30,086 nt of DNA from Candidatus Omnitrophota bacterium (GTDB lineage: Bacteria > Omnitrophota > Gorgyraeia > Gygaellales > Profunditerraquicolaceae), in the NCBI GenBank assembly GCA_016867005.1, contig VGKM01000004.1:1-30086 (forward strand). Direction: 5' to 3'. The position numbers were made by a program, and so were the translations under genes. Shown piece by piece: positions 21,594-29,721 of the stretch. The notes beneath the pieces were generated by a model. That model made no database searches. It was not told the DNA's origin and worked only from the letters and a program-made list of their open reading frames with translations. The number at the start of each line of letters is the position of its first letter. The first letter of the stretch is position 1.

Positions 21594-22886
21594 ATGGATT
21601 CCCTGATAAAACTGATCAAAAAAACTTACCGCATGGCTTCGCCTGTCGAACGCAAGAGCGTCCTGGCGAATTTTGCTTCCTTGTCTGTGTTGCAGGCCAT
21701 TACCTATCTTTTGCCCGTGGTTATCCTGCCGTATTTATTCAGGGTGATCGGCCCTGCAAAATTCGGGTTGATCGCTTTTGCCCAGGCATTTGTGCAATAT
21801 TTTATGATCATAACCGATTACGGATTCAGCATCTCAGCCACAAGAGAAATTTCCCTCTGCCGCGAAGAAAAAGATAAGGTCTGCGCGGTTTTCTCGTCTG
21901 TGATGACCGTTAAGATCGCGCTTGCTTTATTAAGTTTTGTCGCGCTCTCTTTGATCGTGTATTTCGTCCCTAAATTCAGGCAGGACCACCTGGTGTATCT
22001 TTTTAGCTTCGGCGCGGTAATCGGAAGCACCCTTTTCCCGGTATGGTTCTTCCAGGGGACAGAGAAAATGAGGCACATCGCCGATTTAAATATCATCGGA
22101 GGCGTATTTTTTGTGGCCTCTGTTTTTATCTTTGTTAAAACCCCCGAGGACTACCTGCTGGTACCATTGATAAACTCCGGGGTTTACCTGATCAGCGGGC
22201 TTCTGGGTTTATATATTGTTTTCCGTAAGTTCGGGGTATCGTTCAGGTTCCAGGGGTATAAAAATATCCGCAAACAACTGAAAGCCGGCTGGGATATTTT
22301 TATTTCGATTGTGGCAATAAACGCATATACGACTACCCGTATTTTTACCGTCGGGCTTCTTACCAGCAACACGATTACCGGATATTATTCTATTGCAGAA
22401 CGTATCGCCAATTTTGTCCAAACATTCCCCTTGATCTCGTTTTCCCAGGCGCTTTTCCCCCGGCTCAGCAAAATTTACAATAAGAACAAGGCCAAAGCAG
22501 CAAAAATCATGCTGCGCATTCAACACATCACTATCAATATTTCCCTGATCTGCCTGCCGCTTATATTTACTTTCGCTCATTTTATCGTAAGGGCGGCATG
22601 CGGAGGAGATTACCGGGAAGTAGTATTGAGCTTGCGGATCTTAATAATCTCTGTATTTCTTATCGCCGCAAATGCTTTCCGGGTGCAATTTCTGCTTGTG
22701 TGCGGGAAAACCGAAATTTACTCGCGCATACACGTGGTTATGGCGCTGGTGGGGTTACCTTTAATTTTCCTCATGATATATTCTTTTTCTTACGCGGGGG
22801 CGGCAATTGCCAGTTGTTTCATTGAGGCGGGTATTTTTACGGTTACCTACATTACAGTAAAACGGTTGATAAAAAAAATCCTTTAG
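21594..22886 (+). CDS. Wzx-type polysaccharide flippase (MATE/MVF superfamily)
   Basis: The 430-aa protein has about twelve predicted hydrophobic segments. It carries the typical opening of RfbX/Wzx flippases: VLANFASLSVLQAITYLLPVVILPYLFRVIGPAKFGLIAF followed by ITDYGFSISATREIS, then PVWFFQGTEKM and TRIFTVGLLTSNTITGYYSIAERI in the second half. The broken string 'P.l.rvlG...fGl..fa' is diagnostic. It would flip undecaprenyl-linked oligosaccharides (O-antigen, capsule or similar) across the inner membrane. It follows the YifB/ComM gene by 56 bases, and its stop is only 5 bases from the stop of the convergent glycosyltransferase gene. The start has AAAAAGG 13 bases upstream and GGGG directly before the ATG. 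Confidence 0.9.
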   Translation: MDSLIKLIKKTYRMASPVERKSVLANFASLSVLQAITYLLPVVILPYLFRVIGPAKFGLIAFAQAFVQYFMIITDYGFSISATREISLCREEKDKVCAVFSSVMTVKIALALLSFVALSLIVYFVPKFRQDHLVYLFSFGAVIGSTLFPVWFFQGTEKMRHIADLNIIGGVFFVASVFIFVKTPEDYLLVPLINSGVYLISGLLGLYIVFRKFGVSFRFQGYKNIRKQLKAGWDIFISIVAINAYTTTRIFTVGLLTSNTITGYYSIAERIANFVQTFPLISFSQALFPRLSKIYNKNKAKAAKIMLRIQHITINISLICLPLIFTFAHFIVRAACGGDYREVVLSLRILIISVFLIAANAFRVQFLLVCGKTEIYSRIHVVMALVGLPLIFLMIYSFSYAGAAIASCFIEAGIFTVTYITVKRLIKKIL

Positions 22887-22891
22887 GCCTT

Positions 22892-24385
22892 TTAGAATTT
22901 CCTCGTCTTCTCCGTAACCTGAAAATTCATGTATTTGGCCAGCGCCAGCCTCGTCTGAGCATCCAAGGCGGGAGTTGAACCTAAGATCAAAACAATAAAA
23001 GGGACCAATACCCATTCCAGCATCATGACGATATTCCTGCTCCATTTTACATCGGCAGGCCTGGGGGGCAAAGTCAACCTGCTTAAAACAATCCAGACAA
23101 GGCTGGCGATCAGCGTAAAATGAAGCAGCGTTCCGGTGATCCTCGGAAGGTTATAACCGACAGTCGACATCTGCGCAAAATAAGCGCCTCCCAAAAGGAT
23201 CGGCAGCGGCGCAATCACGGTCATAATCACCGCCCACACCGCCCAGGTAATGTGGCTTTCCAGGAGATGATAGCTGCGCCTTATTTTCTTTAGAAATGGG
23301 ACACCGGAATTATCCAGAAACCCCAGCATAAGAAAAGGAAAATTCTCAACACCCCATGCCCATCTTCTTTTTTGCCTGTATTGCATGGCGACTGTTTTTA
23401 AGATAGTGGAAGAATAAGCCACGTCCATTGAAACGGTAATATAAAGCGGTACAACCCGGTACTGGCCTTTATGATAGAGAAAGGCCTTCCAATAAACTAC
23501 AGAATCATCTGAAATCATATCCACCGGCCAGTAATCAATGTCTATCAAGGTCTTAAAACTCATGCTATGGCTTGAGAAAGTGACAAATTTCTCCAGGCGC
23601 ACGCTTTCGATCATTTCGCAAAAAGAAGAACTTATCTCAACCAGCCGCGCAAAAGACGGCGCATGCCAAATATTATTATTATATACGGGGATGGGCTGAT
23701 AACTTGCCTGGTGCGGATTAGGGGTAGTCAAGAAATGGTACGCAAGGCAGCCGAAATATTCTTTATCAACACAGGTATCGGCATCAAAACAGGACACGAT
23801 GGTGTTCTCGTATAAAATATTATTTTTACTGATAAATTCTTTTGCGCGCTTTGCCGCCCAGGTGGCATTAGCCCCTTTTGTCCTGGACTCACCCTGGATA
23901 TTATCCGGGTGAAAAGTAGACAGGTACCCGAAAAATTCACCCTTGAATTCGGCTTCCAGCGCTGCCGCTATTATTTTGGCCTTAGGGTTACGCTCTTCAT
24001 ATGCCATTACAACAACTATCCTGTCCTTAGGATAATTGCTCATTTTAAGCGCTTCTAAAGAGGGCCTGAGTATTTCCACGCCTTCTTTATAAACAGGGAA
24101 TATGACTAAATGGCATAAATTAAGCCATCCGCGGCCGTTATTTAATTCCTTGCAAAGCCTAAGCCAATCCGTGTTTTTCTGGCGGGCGAGTTTCTGATGG
24201 GCCATAACAAGAAGAGTGGTAAGGTACAGTGTCCTGATGATCCAGTAGAAATCAAACGCTATCACAAATACCGCAGCCAACACCGGCCTTACCGCCGCAA
24301 GTATTATCAAAAATAATATTATGCCCCACGAAATTGCGCCGGGAGTTATTTCCAGTAATCTTTTAATTCTGCGGTTGTTTTTCAC
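22892..24385 (-). CDS. Membrane glycosyltransferase, GT2-like
   Basis: The 497-aa protein has two N-terminal hydrophobic segments (about residues 17-61), a cytoplasmic GT-A domain and a C-terminal group of membrane helices (about 370-480). Catalytic elements visible are VIFPVYKEG at the start of the domain, FDADT (Asp201-Asp203, the metal-binding DxD), ISDDSVVYW (Asp293-Asp294) and QKRRWAWG (338-345), the QxxRW-like motif of processive GT2 synthases. It probably builds or extends an exopolysaccharide or lipid-linked glycan. The start codon is GTG (24385-24383), inside the end of the PEGA gene (23-base overlap), with no in-frame ATG before residue 61. It lies tail to tail with the flippase, which suggests joint work in glycan assembly. 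Confidence 0.87.
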   Translation of the reverse strand: MKNNRRIKRLLEITPGAISWGIILFLIILAAVRPVLAAVFVIAFDFYWIIRTLYLTTLLVMAHQKLARQKNTDWLRLCKELNNGRGWLNLCHLVIFPVYKEGVEILRPSLEALKMSNYPKDRIVVVMAYEERNPKAKIIAAALEAEFKGEFFGYLSTFHPDNIQGESRTKGANATWAAKRAKEFISKNNILYENTIVSCFDADTCVDKEYFGCLAYHFLTTPNPHQASYQPIPVYNNNIWHAPSFARLVEISSSFCEMIESVRLEKFVTFSSHSMSFKTLIDIDYWPVDMISDDSVVYWKAFLYHKGQYRVVPLYITVSMDVAYSSTILKTVAMQYRQKRRWAWGVENFPFLMLGFLDNSGVPFLKKIRRSYHLLESHITWAVWAVIMTVIAPLPILLGGAYFAQMSTVGYNLPRITGTLLHFTLIASLVWIVLSRLTLPPRPADVKWSRNIVMMLEWVLVPFIVLILGSTPALDAQTRLALAKYMNFQVTEKTRKF

Positions 24386-25316
24386 CTGGTTTTATCTTTA
24401 AAATGTCCTGTAACGGCAATATCTTAGCATTCAATTCCAATTTATAAAGGTTGTTATAAAAATTGCCGTCATCGGCTTTCTGATAGTCCGTAAAGTAAAG
24501 AGTATCGGAATTGATATCGTAAACTACGGAAGAATTCTTTTTATTCAGGACGACCAGATCAATTGCTTCTGAACCGGGCTTGGTTTCCAACACCTGGATC
24601 CTCCTGGAACTGACCAGAATGATATGAAAACTATCCGAATGCCAGAATACATCTACGATGTCGTCTCTGGGGTAGTCAATAACAAAATGTTGCCTGCCGT
24701 TTAAATTCTCCGGTTTAACAGCCAGATAAACTACCCCTATCTGGTGCTTGTTAAAATAAAGAAGTTTTGACTTATCCTGAGACAACACAAATTTTCCCGG
24801 CGGAGGGGTTAAGGATGCATAAGGCACCAAATCTTCAAAATCATCGCCTTCTAAATCCGAGGTATATATATAATTATCGTCCTGATTAAAATAATATACT
24901 CTTCTATTATCCTTGTCTATCCAGAAACTGGAAAGCCTCTCCTTATTTAACTTCTTGATGTTCGGCCGCAAAGGAAAAAGGATGATTTTCTCAAGCCGGG
25001 TCACCTGGCCGGCGTAAACTGTGACATCTTCTTCCCAGGGATAATAATCCGGAAGTTCAACCCTGACATTGTACTCACCCGGCAGCAGCTCTCCTATTGT
25101 TGCAGGAGTTTTTTCGTTTAGAATTAAGCCGTTTAAATACATGCTTGCTCCTGCCGGCTGGGTTTTTAAAGCAATTATCCCGGCTTTTGTAAATTTAAGG
25201 GTGCGGCTGTCAAATTTATAGCCGAGGGTAAAAGAAAGGATGAAGGGCAGCCCTATAATAAAAATGAGGACGCTTAGATGGAAAAGGACTGCCCTGACTT
25301 TTTGTTCGCTGAACAT
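24363..25316 (-). CDS. PEGA domain membrane-anchored protein with beta-propeller-like C-terminus
   Basis: The 317-aa protein has one N-terminal membrane helix (LFHLSVLIFIIGLPFILSFTLGY) and then a PEGA domain (about residues 45-115): IIALKTQPAGASMYLNGLIL, PATIGELLPGEYNVRVELPDYYPWEEDV. The rest has repeated strand-turn units such as RRVYYFNQDDNYIYTSDLEGDD and SKLLYFNKHQIGVVYL, which resemble blades of a beta-propeller. PEGA domains are surface or envelope modules of unclear binding role. It starts nine bases after the DUF5684 gene and overlaps the glycosyltransferase start by 23 bases. Its ribosome site is weak. It probably has an envelope scaffolding or sensory role (inference). Confidence 0.8.
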   Translation of the reverse strand: MFSEQKVRAVLFHLSVLIFIIGLPFILSFTLGYKFDSRTLKFTKAGIIALKTQPAGASMYLNGLILNEKTPATIGELLPGEYNVRVELPDYYPWEEDVTVYAGQVTRLEKIILFPLRPNIKKLNKERLSSFWIDKDNRRVYYFNQDDNYIYTSDLEGDDFEDLVPYASLTPPPGKFVLSQDKSKLLYFNKHQIGVVYLAVKPENLNGRQHFVIDYPRDDIVDVFWHSDSFHIILVSSRRIQVLETKPGSEAIDLVVLNKKNSSVVYDINSDTLYFTDYQKADDGNFYNNLYKLELNAKILPLQDILKIKPGEKQPQN

Positions 25317-25325
25317 TTACTTGAT

Positions 25326-25877
25326 TTATTGTTCTGATGAAAAAGCAAAATAACCCATGATCACAAGATTTACTAAAGGCAACACGCAAAGAGCGCCGAC
25401 CCATCCGGGTTTTTTGAGTACGAGGGCAATTTTATACCAAAGATACCCGAAAAATACCGCCAGGATGATAGCGCCGATAACAGGTATCCAGGCGGCAAAT
25501 AATATAAGCAGCCACCAAAAACTGACGTTAGCGATTTTACACATCAAAAAGATGTTGGCTATGGGTATCCAGCTAAGCCAGGCAGGGGTAGTATTTGTTT
25601 TCTTGGCAATAAACTGCAGGCATATCGCAGAATAAATATATATTGCCAGGGCAAAGAACAGCATAAAAATGGCAGCTACCCCGCTTGCTACGGCAAAAGC
25701 AACTTTCTCCTTTTCCGTTACTTCCCCATAAGGCGAACTTATCTTTGCCCCTGGGCTCTTCTGGCTCAATAAAACCGGGCCTGCCTGGGCCTGGTCCTGT
25801 ATAGCGGCATAATCCGCAAAACAATTCCCGAAAACAAGAAACAGCAGGCAGAATATAAAAATAACTTTTACCTTCAT
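25326..25877 (-). CDS. DUF5684 family membrane protein with signal peptide
   Basis: The 183-aa protein has a signal peptide (VIFIFCLLFLVFGNCFADYA), a short polar linker of about 40 residues, and four hydrophobic segments (about 58-85, 103-112, 116-146 and 155-178). The order IYSAICLQFIAKKTNTTPAW, LSWIPIANIFLMCKIANVSFWW and KKPGWVGALCVLPLVNLVIMGYFAF is the DUF5684 pattern. The function of this family is not known. AAAGGAGG lies about 9 bases upstream of the ATG. It stands between the B-box/pilin-like fusion and the PEGA gene, both of which are also envelope proteins. Confidence 0.8.
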   Translation of the reverse strand: MKVKVIFIFCLLFLVFGNCFADYAAIQDQAQAGPVLLSQKSPGAKISSPYGEVTEKEKVAFAVASGVAAIFMLFFALAIYIYSAICLQFIAKKTNTTPAWLSWIPIANIFLMCKIANVSFWWLLILFAAWIPVIGAIILAVFFGYLWYKIALVLKKPGWVGALCVLPLVNLVIMGYFAFSSEQ

Positions 25878-25899
25878 AACATGGCCTCCTTTCCTATAG

Positions 25900-26661
25900 T
25901 TACTGGTTTTCTATATTGACGGGCTCGCACCTCTTAGAACTTAAAATTCCGCCTTTTTGGATTGTAAATATTTTTGAACCGCTGACCATGCATTTATCCG
26001 GGGCTGCCTCAATCTTATAATCATCATCCCCTAAATATATGGAAAAAACGTAACCGCTGATTTTTTTATTGATATAACCTTCAGGTAAATAAGGTCCCAA
26101 CTCTTCATTTCTTGCCGGATACTTCCCCTCATGGTCAAGTGCATAAGACTCAAATGCGCTCGAGATGGATTTTAACGACGAAGCTGCCAAAGTATCATTG
26201 GCCGACATCCTGGCATGCAATAAATTCGGGATAGCTATTGCCGCAAGAAGCGCAACAAAAAACACAAAGGCCCAGGGAACGACAATCCCTATTATAAATG
26301 CGATTAGACATCCGGTGCGCTTTTTTACAGCGATTTCCCCGCGGTTAATTTTCTTGGCTGTATTGTAAGCATCAAAGATGCCTATGACCCAGGGAACAAC
26401 AAGTAAAGATGTCAAAAATATTATAATGCCTTTACCAACCTGGCCATTGTAGAATTGCCCCAGCCCGGCGATAATAAAACTTAAAACCGCTGCCAAGACA
26501 GGAGACCGCTCTTCTTTTTTTGCCCCGCCCTGCTTAGCACCTATACAATCCCGGCAATAAGCCTGGCCTTTATCCATAAACAGGCAGTCGGAACAAATAC
26601 TCTTGCCGCAGTGGTTACAAACTGCCGCAGCGTCTTTATCCATATGGTTAATACATTTCAT
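25900..26661 (-). CDS. Fusion of B-box-like zinc finger, TM2-type membrane unit and pilin-like helix
   Basis: The 253-aa protein has three parts. Residues 3-39 are a B-box-like zinc finger with Cys3, His6, Cys15, Cys18, Cys23, Cys26, Cys36 and Cys39. Residues 53-108 are a TM2-like double helix (LSFIIAGLGQFYNGQVGKG, IGIFDAYNTAKKINRGE). Residues 116-200 start with a hydrophobic segment that ends FVALLAAIAIPNLLHARMSA, which reads like the conserved N-terminal helix of type IV pilins, followed by NDTLAASSLKSISSAFESYALDHEGKYPA, the pseudopilin-style continuation. The prepilin cleavage site and Glu5 are missing, so it is not processed as a pilin. Cys224 and Cys245 lie in the C-terminal domain. AAAGGAGG precedes the ATG. 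The role is unknown. Confidence 0.78.
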   Translation of the reverse strand: MKCINHMDKDAAAVCNHCGKSICSDCLFMDKGQAYCRDCIGAKQGGAKKEERSPVLAAVLSFIIAGLGQFYNGQVGKGIIIFLTSLLVVPWVIGIFDAYNTAKKINRGEIAVKKRTGCLIAFIIGIVVPWAFVFFVALLAAIAIPNLLHARMSANDTLAASSLKSISSAFESYALDHEGKYPARNEELGPYLPEGYINKKISGYVFSIYLGDDDYKIEAAPDKCMVSGSKIFTIQKGGILSSKRCEPVNIENQ

Positions 26662-26673
26662 ACTGCCTCCTTT

Positions 26674-27756
26674 TTACGAATATAGAAAAAGGTTGTACCT
26701 TTTTTCTAAAGAACCGAAGAATTTTATGCTAAGAGACCTGAAAAAAATGGAGAATGGCAGGCCTAATCCCATTAAGCAATAGAATACAAATAATACCAGG
26801 GGAACTAAAATTACACCCAATATTATAAAATAAGCGGTATGAAACGGCGCGGGAACAACTAAATAGAAAAGATAGCATATCCCGCCAATTATGCCAGAGG
26901 GAAATAAAAGGCTAAAAACCGCTACCATGCCTAAAACACCCTGTATCATCCAGGATAAAATCCCCAGCCCCATCAGGACAAAAATATAAGCGATAAAATC
27001 TTTTTTATATCGAGCCAAAATAGAAAGCGCTTTGGGCAATGCCTGCATAAGCGCAAGCCCATCTTTATGCATGATTATCAGCACAAAATCCCTTATAACC
27101 AGCCCAAGGATAGCGGCAAAAAAAACCAGGCATAAGAAAACTACTGCGCAGGGGATAATAGTAAAAAGTATCAAGCCGGCATCAGGCGGCCCTTTTTGAT
27201 TAAAAGCCCCTGCTTTCATCAAAATCGCGATAGTTAAAGAAAGAATTAACGCGATTAAAAGCAGCATCGCTCCGGAAAAAATCAGGTAGAACTTAAATAG
27301 CGAGTTGCCTGATTGCTTATTTTTCTTAAACGGCTCCTTGACCGAAGCATCGTTTTTTATGACACCCTCAAGAAAAACAAACATAAACCTGCTGGAAAGC
27401 CACATAAAAAGCACAATCACCCCGATCAAAACCGACAAAACCAAAATAACAAAAAAGGCCAAAACAAGCTTATTGGCCTTTTTAATATACTCGATGAATT
27501 CCCGGACCGGCTCTGTATCTTGCTTATCTTTGTTTATTACGATAGGGGTTTTTGGCTGCGGGGATTCATACGATTGTTCTTTTTTTTCTCCGTCGTAGCG
27601 GTCCGGCTGGTAATTTAGATTAAGGCCTCCTGTAAGGGAGCCGGCCATAAATGCTACAAAGATAAAAATAAGCCATTTTTTCGCTTCAAACGGCCGGAAA
27701 CAAACAGTAACTGCCCATTCAATCGAACCTTCGATTATTTGCGAGAATTTTACCAT
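26674..27756 (-). CDS. Polytopic membrane protein, hypothetical
   Basis: The 360-aa protein has an N-terminal amphipathic part, one membrane helix near residue 29-46, a polar loop of about 45 residues, and then about six further long hydrophobic segments up to the C-terminus. The loop between helices 2 and 3 includes FMFVFLEGVIKNDASVKEPFKKNKQSG, and after helix 4 comes RDFVLIIMHKDGLALMQALPKAL; this layout resembles poorly described integral membrane proteins common in deep-branching bacteria. I cannot name the family. AAAGGA stands before the ATG. It follows folE by 13 bases and precedes the B-box fusion by 12 bases. Confidence 0.7.
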   Translation of the reverse strand: MVKFSQIIEGSIEWAVTVCFRPFEAKKWLIFIFVAFMAGSLTGGLNLNYQPDRYDGEKKEQSYESPQPKTPIVINKDKQDTEPVREFIEYIKKANKLVLAFFVILVLSVLIGVIVLFMWLSSRFMFVFLEGVIKNDASVKEPFKKNKQSGNSLFKFYLIFSGAMLLLIALILSLTIAILMKAGAFNQKGPPDAGLILFTIIPCAVVFLCLVFFAAILGLVIRDFVLIIMHKDGLALMQALPKALSILARYKKDFIAYIFVLMGLGILSWMIQGVLGMVAVFSLLFPSGIIGGICYLFYLVVPAPFHTAYFIILGVILVPLVLFVFYCLMGLGLPFSIFFRSLSIKFFGSLEKRYNLFLYS

Positions 27757-27769
27757 TAATCCTTTAAAG

Positions 27770-28327
27770 CTATTGTTTCATTAATGCCAAGGCCTCTGAC
27801 CTGGTTTTCTCGTTTTCTTTAAATATCCCCCGTACAGCAGAGGTAACCGTAAGCGTGCCGGGTTTCCTCACCCCGCGCATGGACATGCACATATGCTCTG
27901 CTTCTACTACTACCATACAGCCAAGCGGTTTAAGTTTCTTCATAATGATATCGGCCACCTGCGTGGTCAGGCGTTCCTGCACTTGAGGCCGCCTGGACAG
28001 GATATCCACTACGCGCGCTAATTTACTTAAACCAGTAACCCGTCCGTTTTTTGGTATATAAGCTATGTTAGCTCTGCCCAAAAACGGCAGAAGATGGTGT
28101 TCACAACAACTATATAATGGGATCCCTTTTAAAAGTATGATCTCATGGTGTTTCTGGTCCAATATGACTTCCAGCTCTTTCTCCGGGTCCTGGCGGATAC
28201 CGGAAAATATCTCTTCGTACATTTCAGCCACGCGCTTGGGGGTCTCAAGAAGGTCTTTTCTCTTTGCGTCCTCGCCTATCGCTTCTAAAATATCTCTTAC
28301 CGCTTTTTCAATCTTCCTCTTATCCAT
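27770..28327 (-). CDS. folE: GTP cyclohydrolase I
   Basis: The protein (185 aa from the ATG at 28327) converts GTP to 7,8-dihydroneopterin triphosphate, the first step of folate and pterin synthesis. The zinc ligands Cys75 and His78 are in YSCCEHHLLPFLG and Cys147 is in EAEHMCMSMRGV. Other conserved blocks are ETPKRVAEMY, IPKNGRVTGLSKLARVVD, RRPQVQERLTTQ and VRKPGTLTVTSAVRG. A TTG eight codons upstream would also be in frame, but it overlaps mnmE and lacks a ribosome site. The ATG has GAGGA five bases before it and lies eight bases past the mnmE stop. Together with the partial folC upstream it suggests a folate-linked gene group. Confidence 0.96.
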   Translation of the reverse strand: MDKRKIEKAVRDILEAIGEDAKRKDLLETPKRVAEMYEEIFSGIRQDPEKELEVILDQKHHEIILLKGIPLYSCCEHHLLPFLGRANIAYIPKNGRVTGLSKLARVVDILSRRPQVQERLTTQVADIIMKKLKPLGCMVVVEAEHMCMSMRGVRKPGTLTVTSAVRGIFKENEKTRSEALALMKQ

Positions 28328-28335
28328 ACCGTCCT

Positions 28336-29721
28336 CTATTTTCCGATACAAAATTCGCCGAATATCTTATCCAGCAAGTCATCCGAAAAGTTTTTCCCCA
28401 GCAGCTCATCAATACGCATCAATGCATCTTTAAGCGCCTGGGCAGTGAACTCCGTTGATAATTTATTATCCAATGAAACAACTGCTTCTGCAACAAGAAT
28501 TTGTGCTTTTGAAAGTGCCTGTATGTGCCTTAAGCTTGCCACCATGACCGACTCCTGAGGTCGGACCTTGCCTTTCAATACAAGGCCAGAAATAGCATCC
28601 TCTAAGAGATTGATGTTCCTGGACTTTTTTGCCGAAATACCGACCACATGCTGAAACTTCTTTGATAGCCTGCTTTTATCAATCTTCTGCTTCAGGTCGA
28701 TTTTATTGACAATCGCGATCGCCGGCCTGCCCTTTAGCTTTTTAATGATCGCATCATCTTCCCTGGTAAAGCTTTTGCTGCCGTCAAATAAAAATAAAAT
28801 CAGGTCTGCACCTGCGATGTATTTCCTTGACCGCGCGACGGCTTTTTTCTCTATCAAGTCGCGCGCATCAAGAATACCTGCCGTATCGACTATTCTTACG
28901 GGTATACCCTTGATATCAATGACCTCTTCAATTGCGTCGCGGGTTGTCCCTGCAATAGGAGTAACAATAGAACGCTCCTGCCTTAGAAGCGCATTCAATA
29001 AAGACGATTTACCGACATTAGGCTTGCCGCAGATTACGGCGCTTACTCCGTCGCGCATTATTCTGGCTTGCCTGGAATTACCCAGGGCATCTTTTAATTC
29101 TTTATCCGCTACCGCTAAATCCTCCCTGATGCGTGATAGGTCAACAGCGCTTACCCCCTCTTCCTCCGGAAAATCAATATTAGCTTCCAATAAAGTTACG
29201 GCATCTAAGATTATTTTCCTGATATCATTTACCTTGCCGGAAAGACGGCCCTGTAATTGCTGTAAACTTAAATTTAATGCAGAATCGGTCTTGGCGCGGA
29301 TAATATCCAGCACTGCTTCCGCCTGGGCCAAATCTATCCTGCCGTTTAGGAATGCGCGCTTGGTGAACTCACCAGGCTCAGCTAACCGTGCTCCGTTTTC
29401 TAATACCAGCTCCAATACCGCTCTCTGCGCCACAATCCCGCCGTGGCAATTGATCTCTACGATATCTTCCCTGGTAAAAGACCCCGGGGCAAGCATGACC
29501 GTCAGGATAACTTCATCGATAACCTTCTGGCCATTGACAATCTTTCCGTAATGTACGGTATATGTCTTATAATCCCTGGGGCTCCTGCCGTCCTTAGAAA
29601 CAAAGATCTTGCCTGCGATTGTTAAAGCATCTTTACCGCTTATGCGGACTATGCCGATACCTGCGCTTCCCATCCCGGTAGAAACTGCTGCAATTGTATC
29701 GTTTAAATATGCCTGAGCCAT
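28336..29721 (-). CDS. mnmE: tRNA uridine-5-carboxymethylaminomethyl modification GTPase MnmE
   Basis: The 461-aa protein is full length for MnmE. The N-terminal tetrahydrofolate-binding domain reads DTIAAVSTGMGSAGIGIVRISG and EPGEFTKRAFLNGRIDLAQAEAV. The inserted G domain has G1 GKPNVGKS (232-239), G2 TPIAGTTRD, G3 DTAG (279-282) and NKID. The helical C-terminus ends in FCIGK with Cys458. With MnmG it makes the 5-carboxymethylaminomethyl group on wobble uridine of several tRNAs, using a folate one-carbon unit. Its start overlaps the end of folC by 19 bases and folE follows by eight bases, so it sits within a folate-related run. Confidence 0.97.
   Translation of the reverse strand: MAQAYLNDTIAAVSTGMGSAGIGIVRISGKDALTIAGKIFVSKDGRSPRDYKTYTVHYGKIVNGQKVIDEVILTVMLAPGSFTREDIVEINCHGGIVAQRAVLELVLENGARLAEPGEFTKRAFLNGRIDLAQAEAVLDIIRAKTDSALNLSLQQLQGRLSGKVNDIRKIILDAVTLLEANIDFPEEEGVSAVDLSRIREDLAVADKELKDALGNSRQARIMRDGVSAVICGKPNVGKSSLLNALLRQERSIVTPIAGTTRDAIEEVIDIKGIPVRIVDTAGILDARDLIEKKAVARSRKYIAGADLILFLFDGSKSFTREDDAIIKKLKGRPAIAIVNKIDLKQKIDKSRLSKKFQHVVGISAKKSRNINLLEDAISGLVLKGKVRPQESVMVASLRHIQALSKAQILVAEAVVSLDNKLSTEFTAQALKDALMRIDELLGKNFSDDLLDKIFGEFCIGK

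Noticed and set aside
28328..28351. In-frame TTG start for folE eight codons upstream
   Set aside because: It lies inside the mnmE end and has no ribosome site, while the ATG at 28327 has GAGGA at the right distance and matches the family start.
28706..29551. 281-codon plus-strand open frame opposite mnmE
   Set aside because: No recognisable domain, low-complexity Ser-rich translation, and the opposite strand is unmistakably MnmE.
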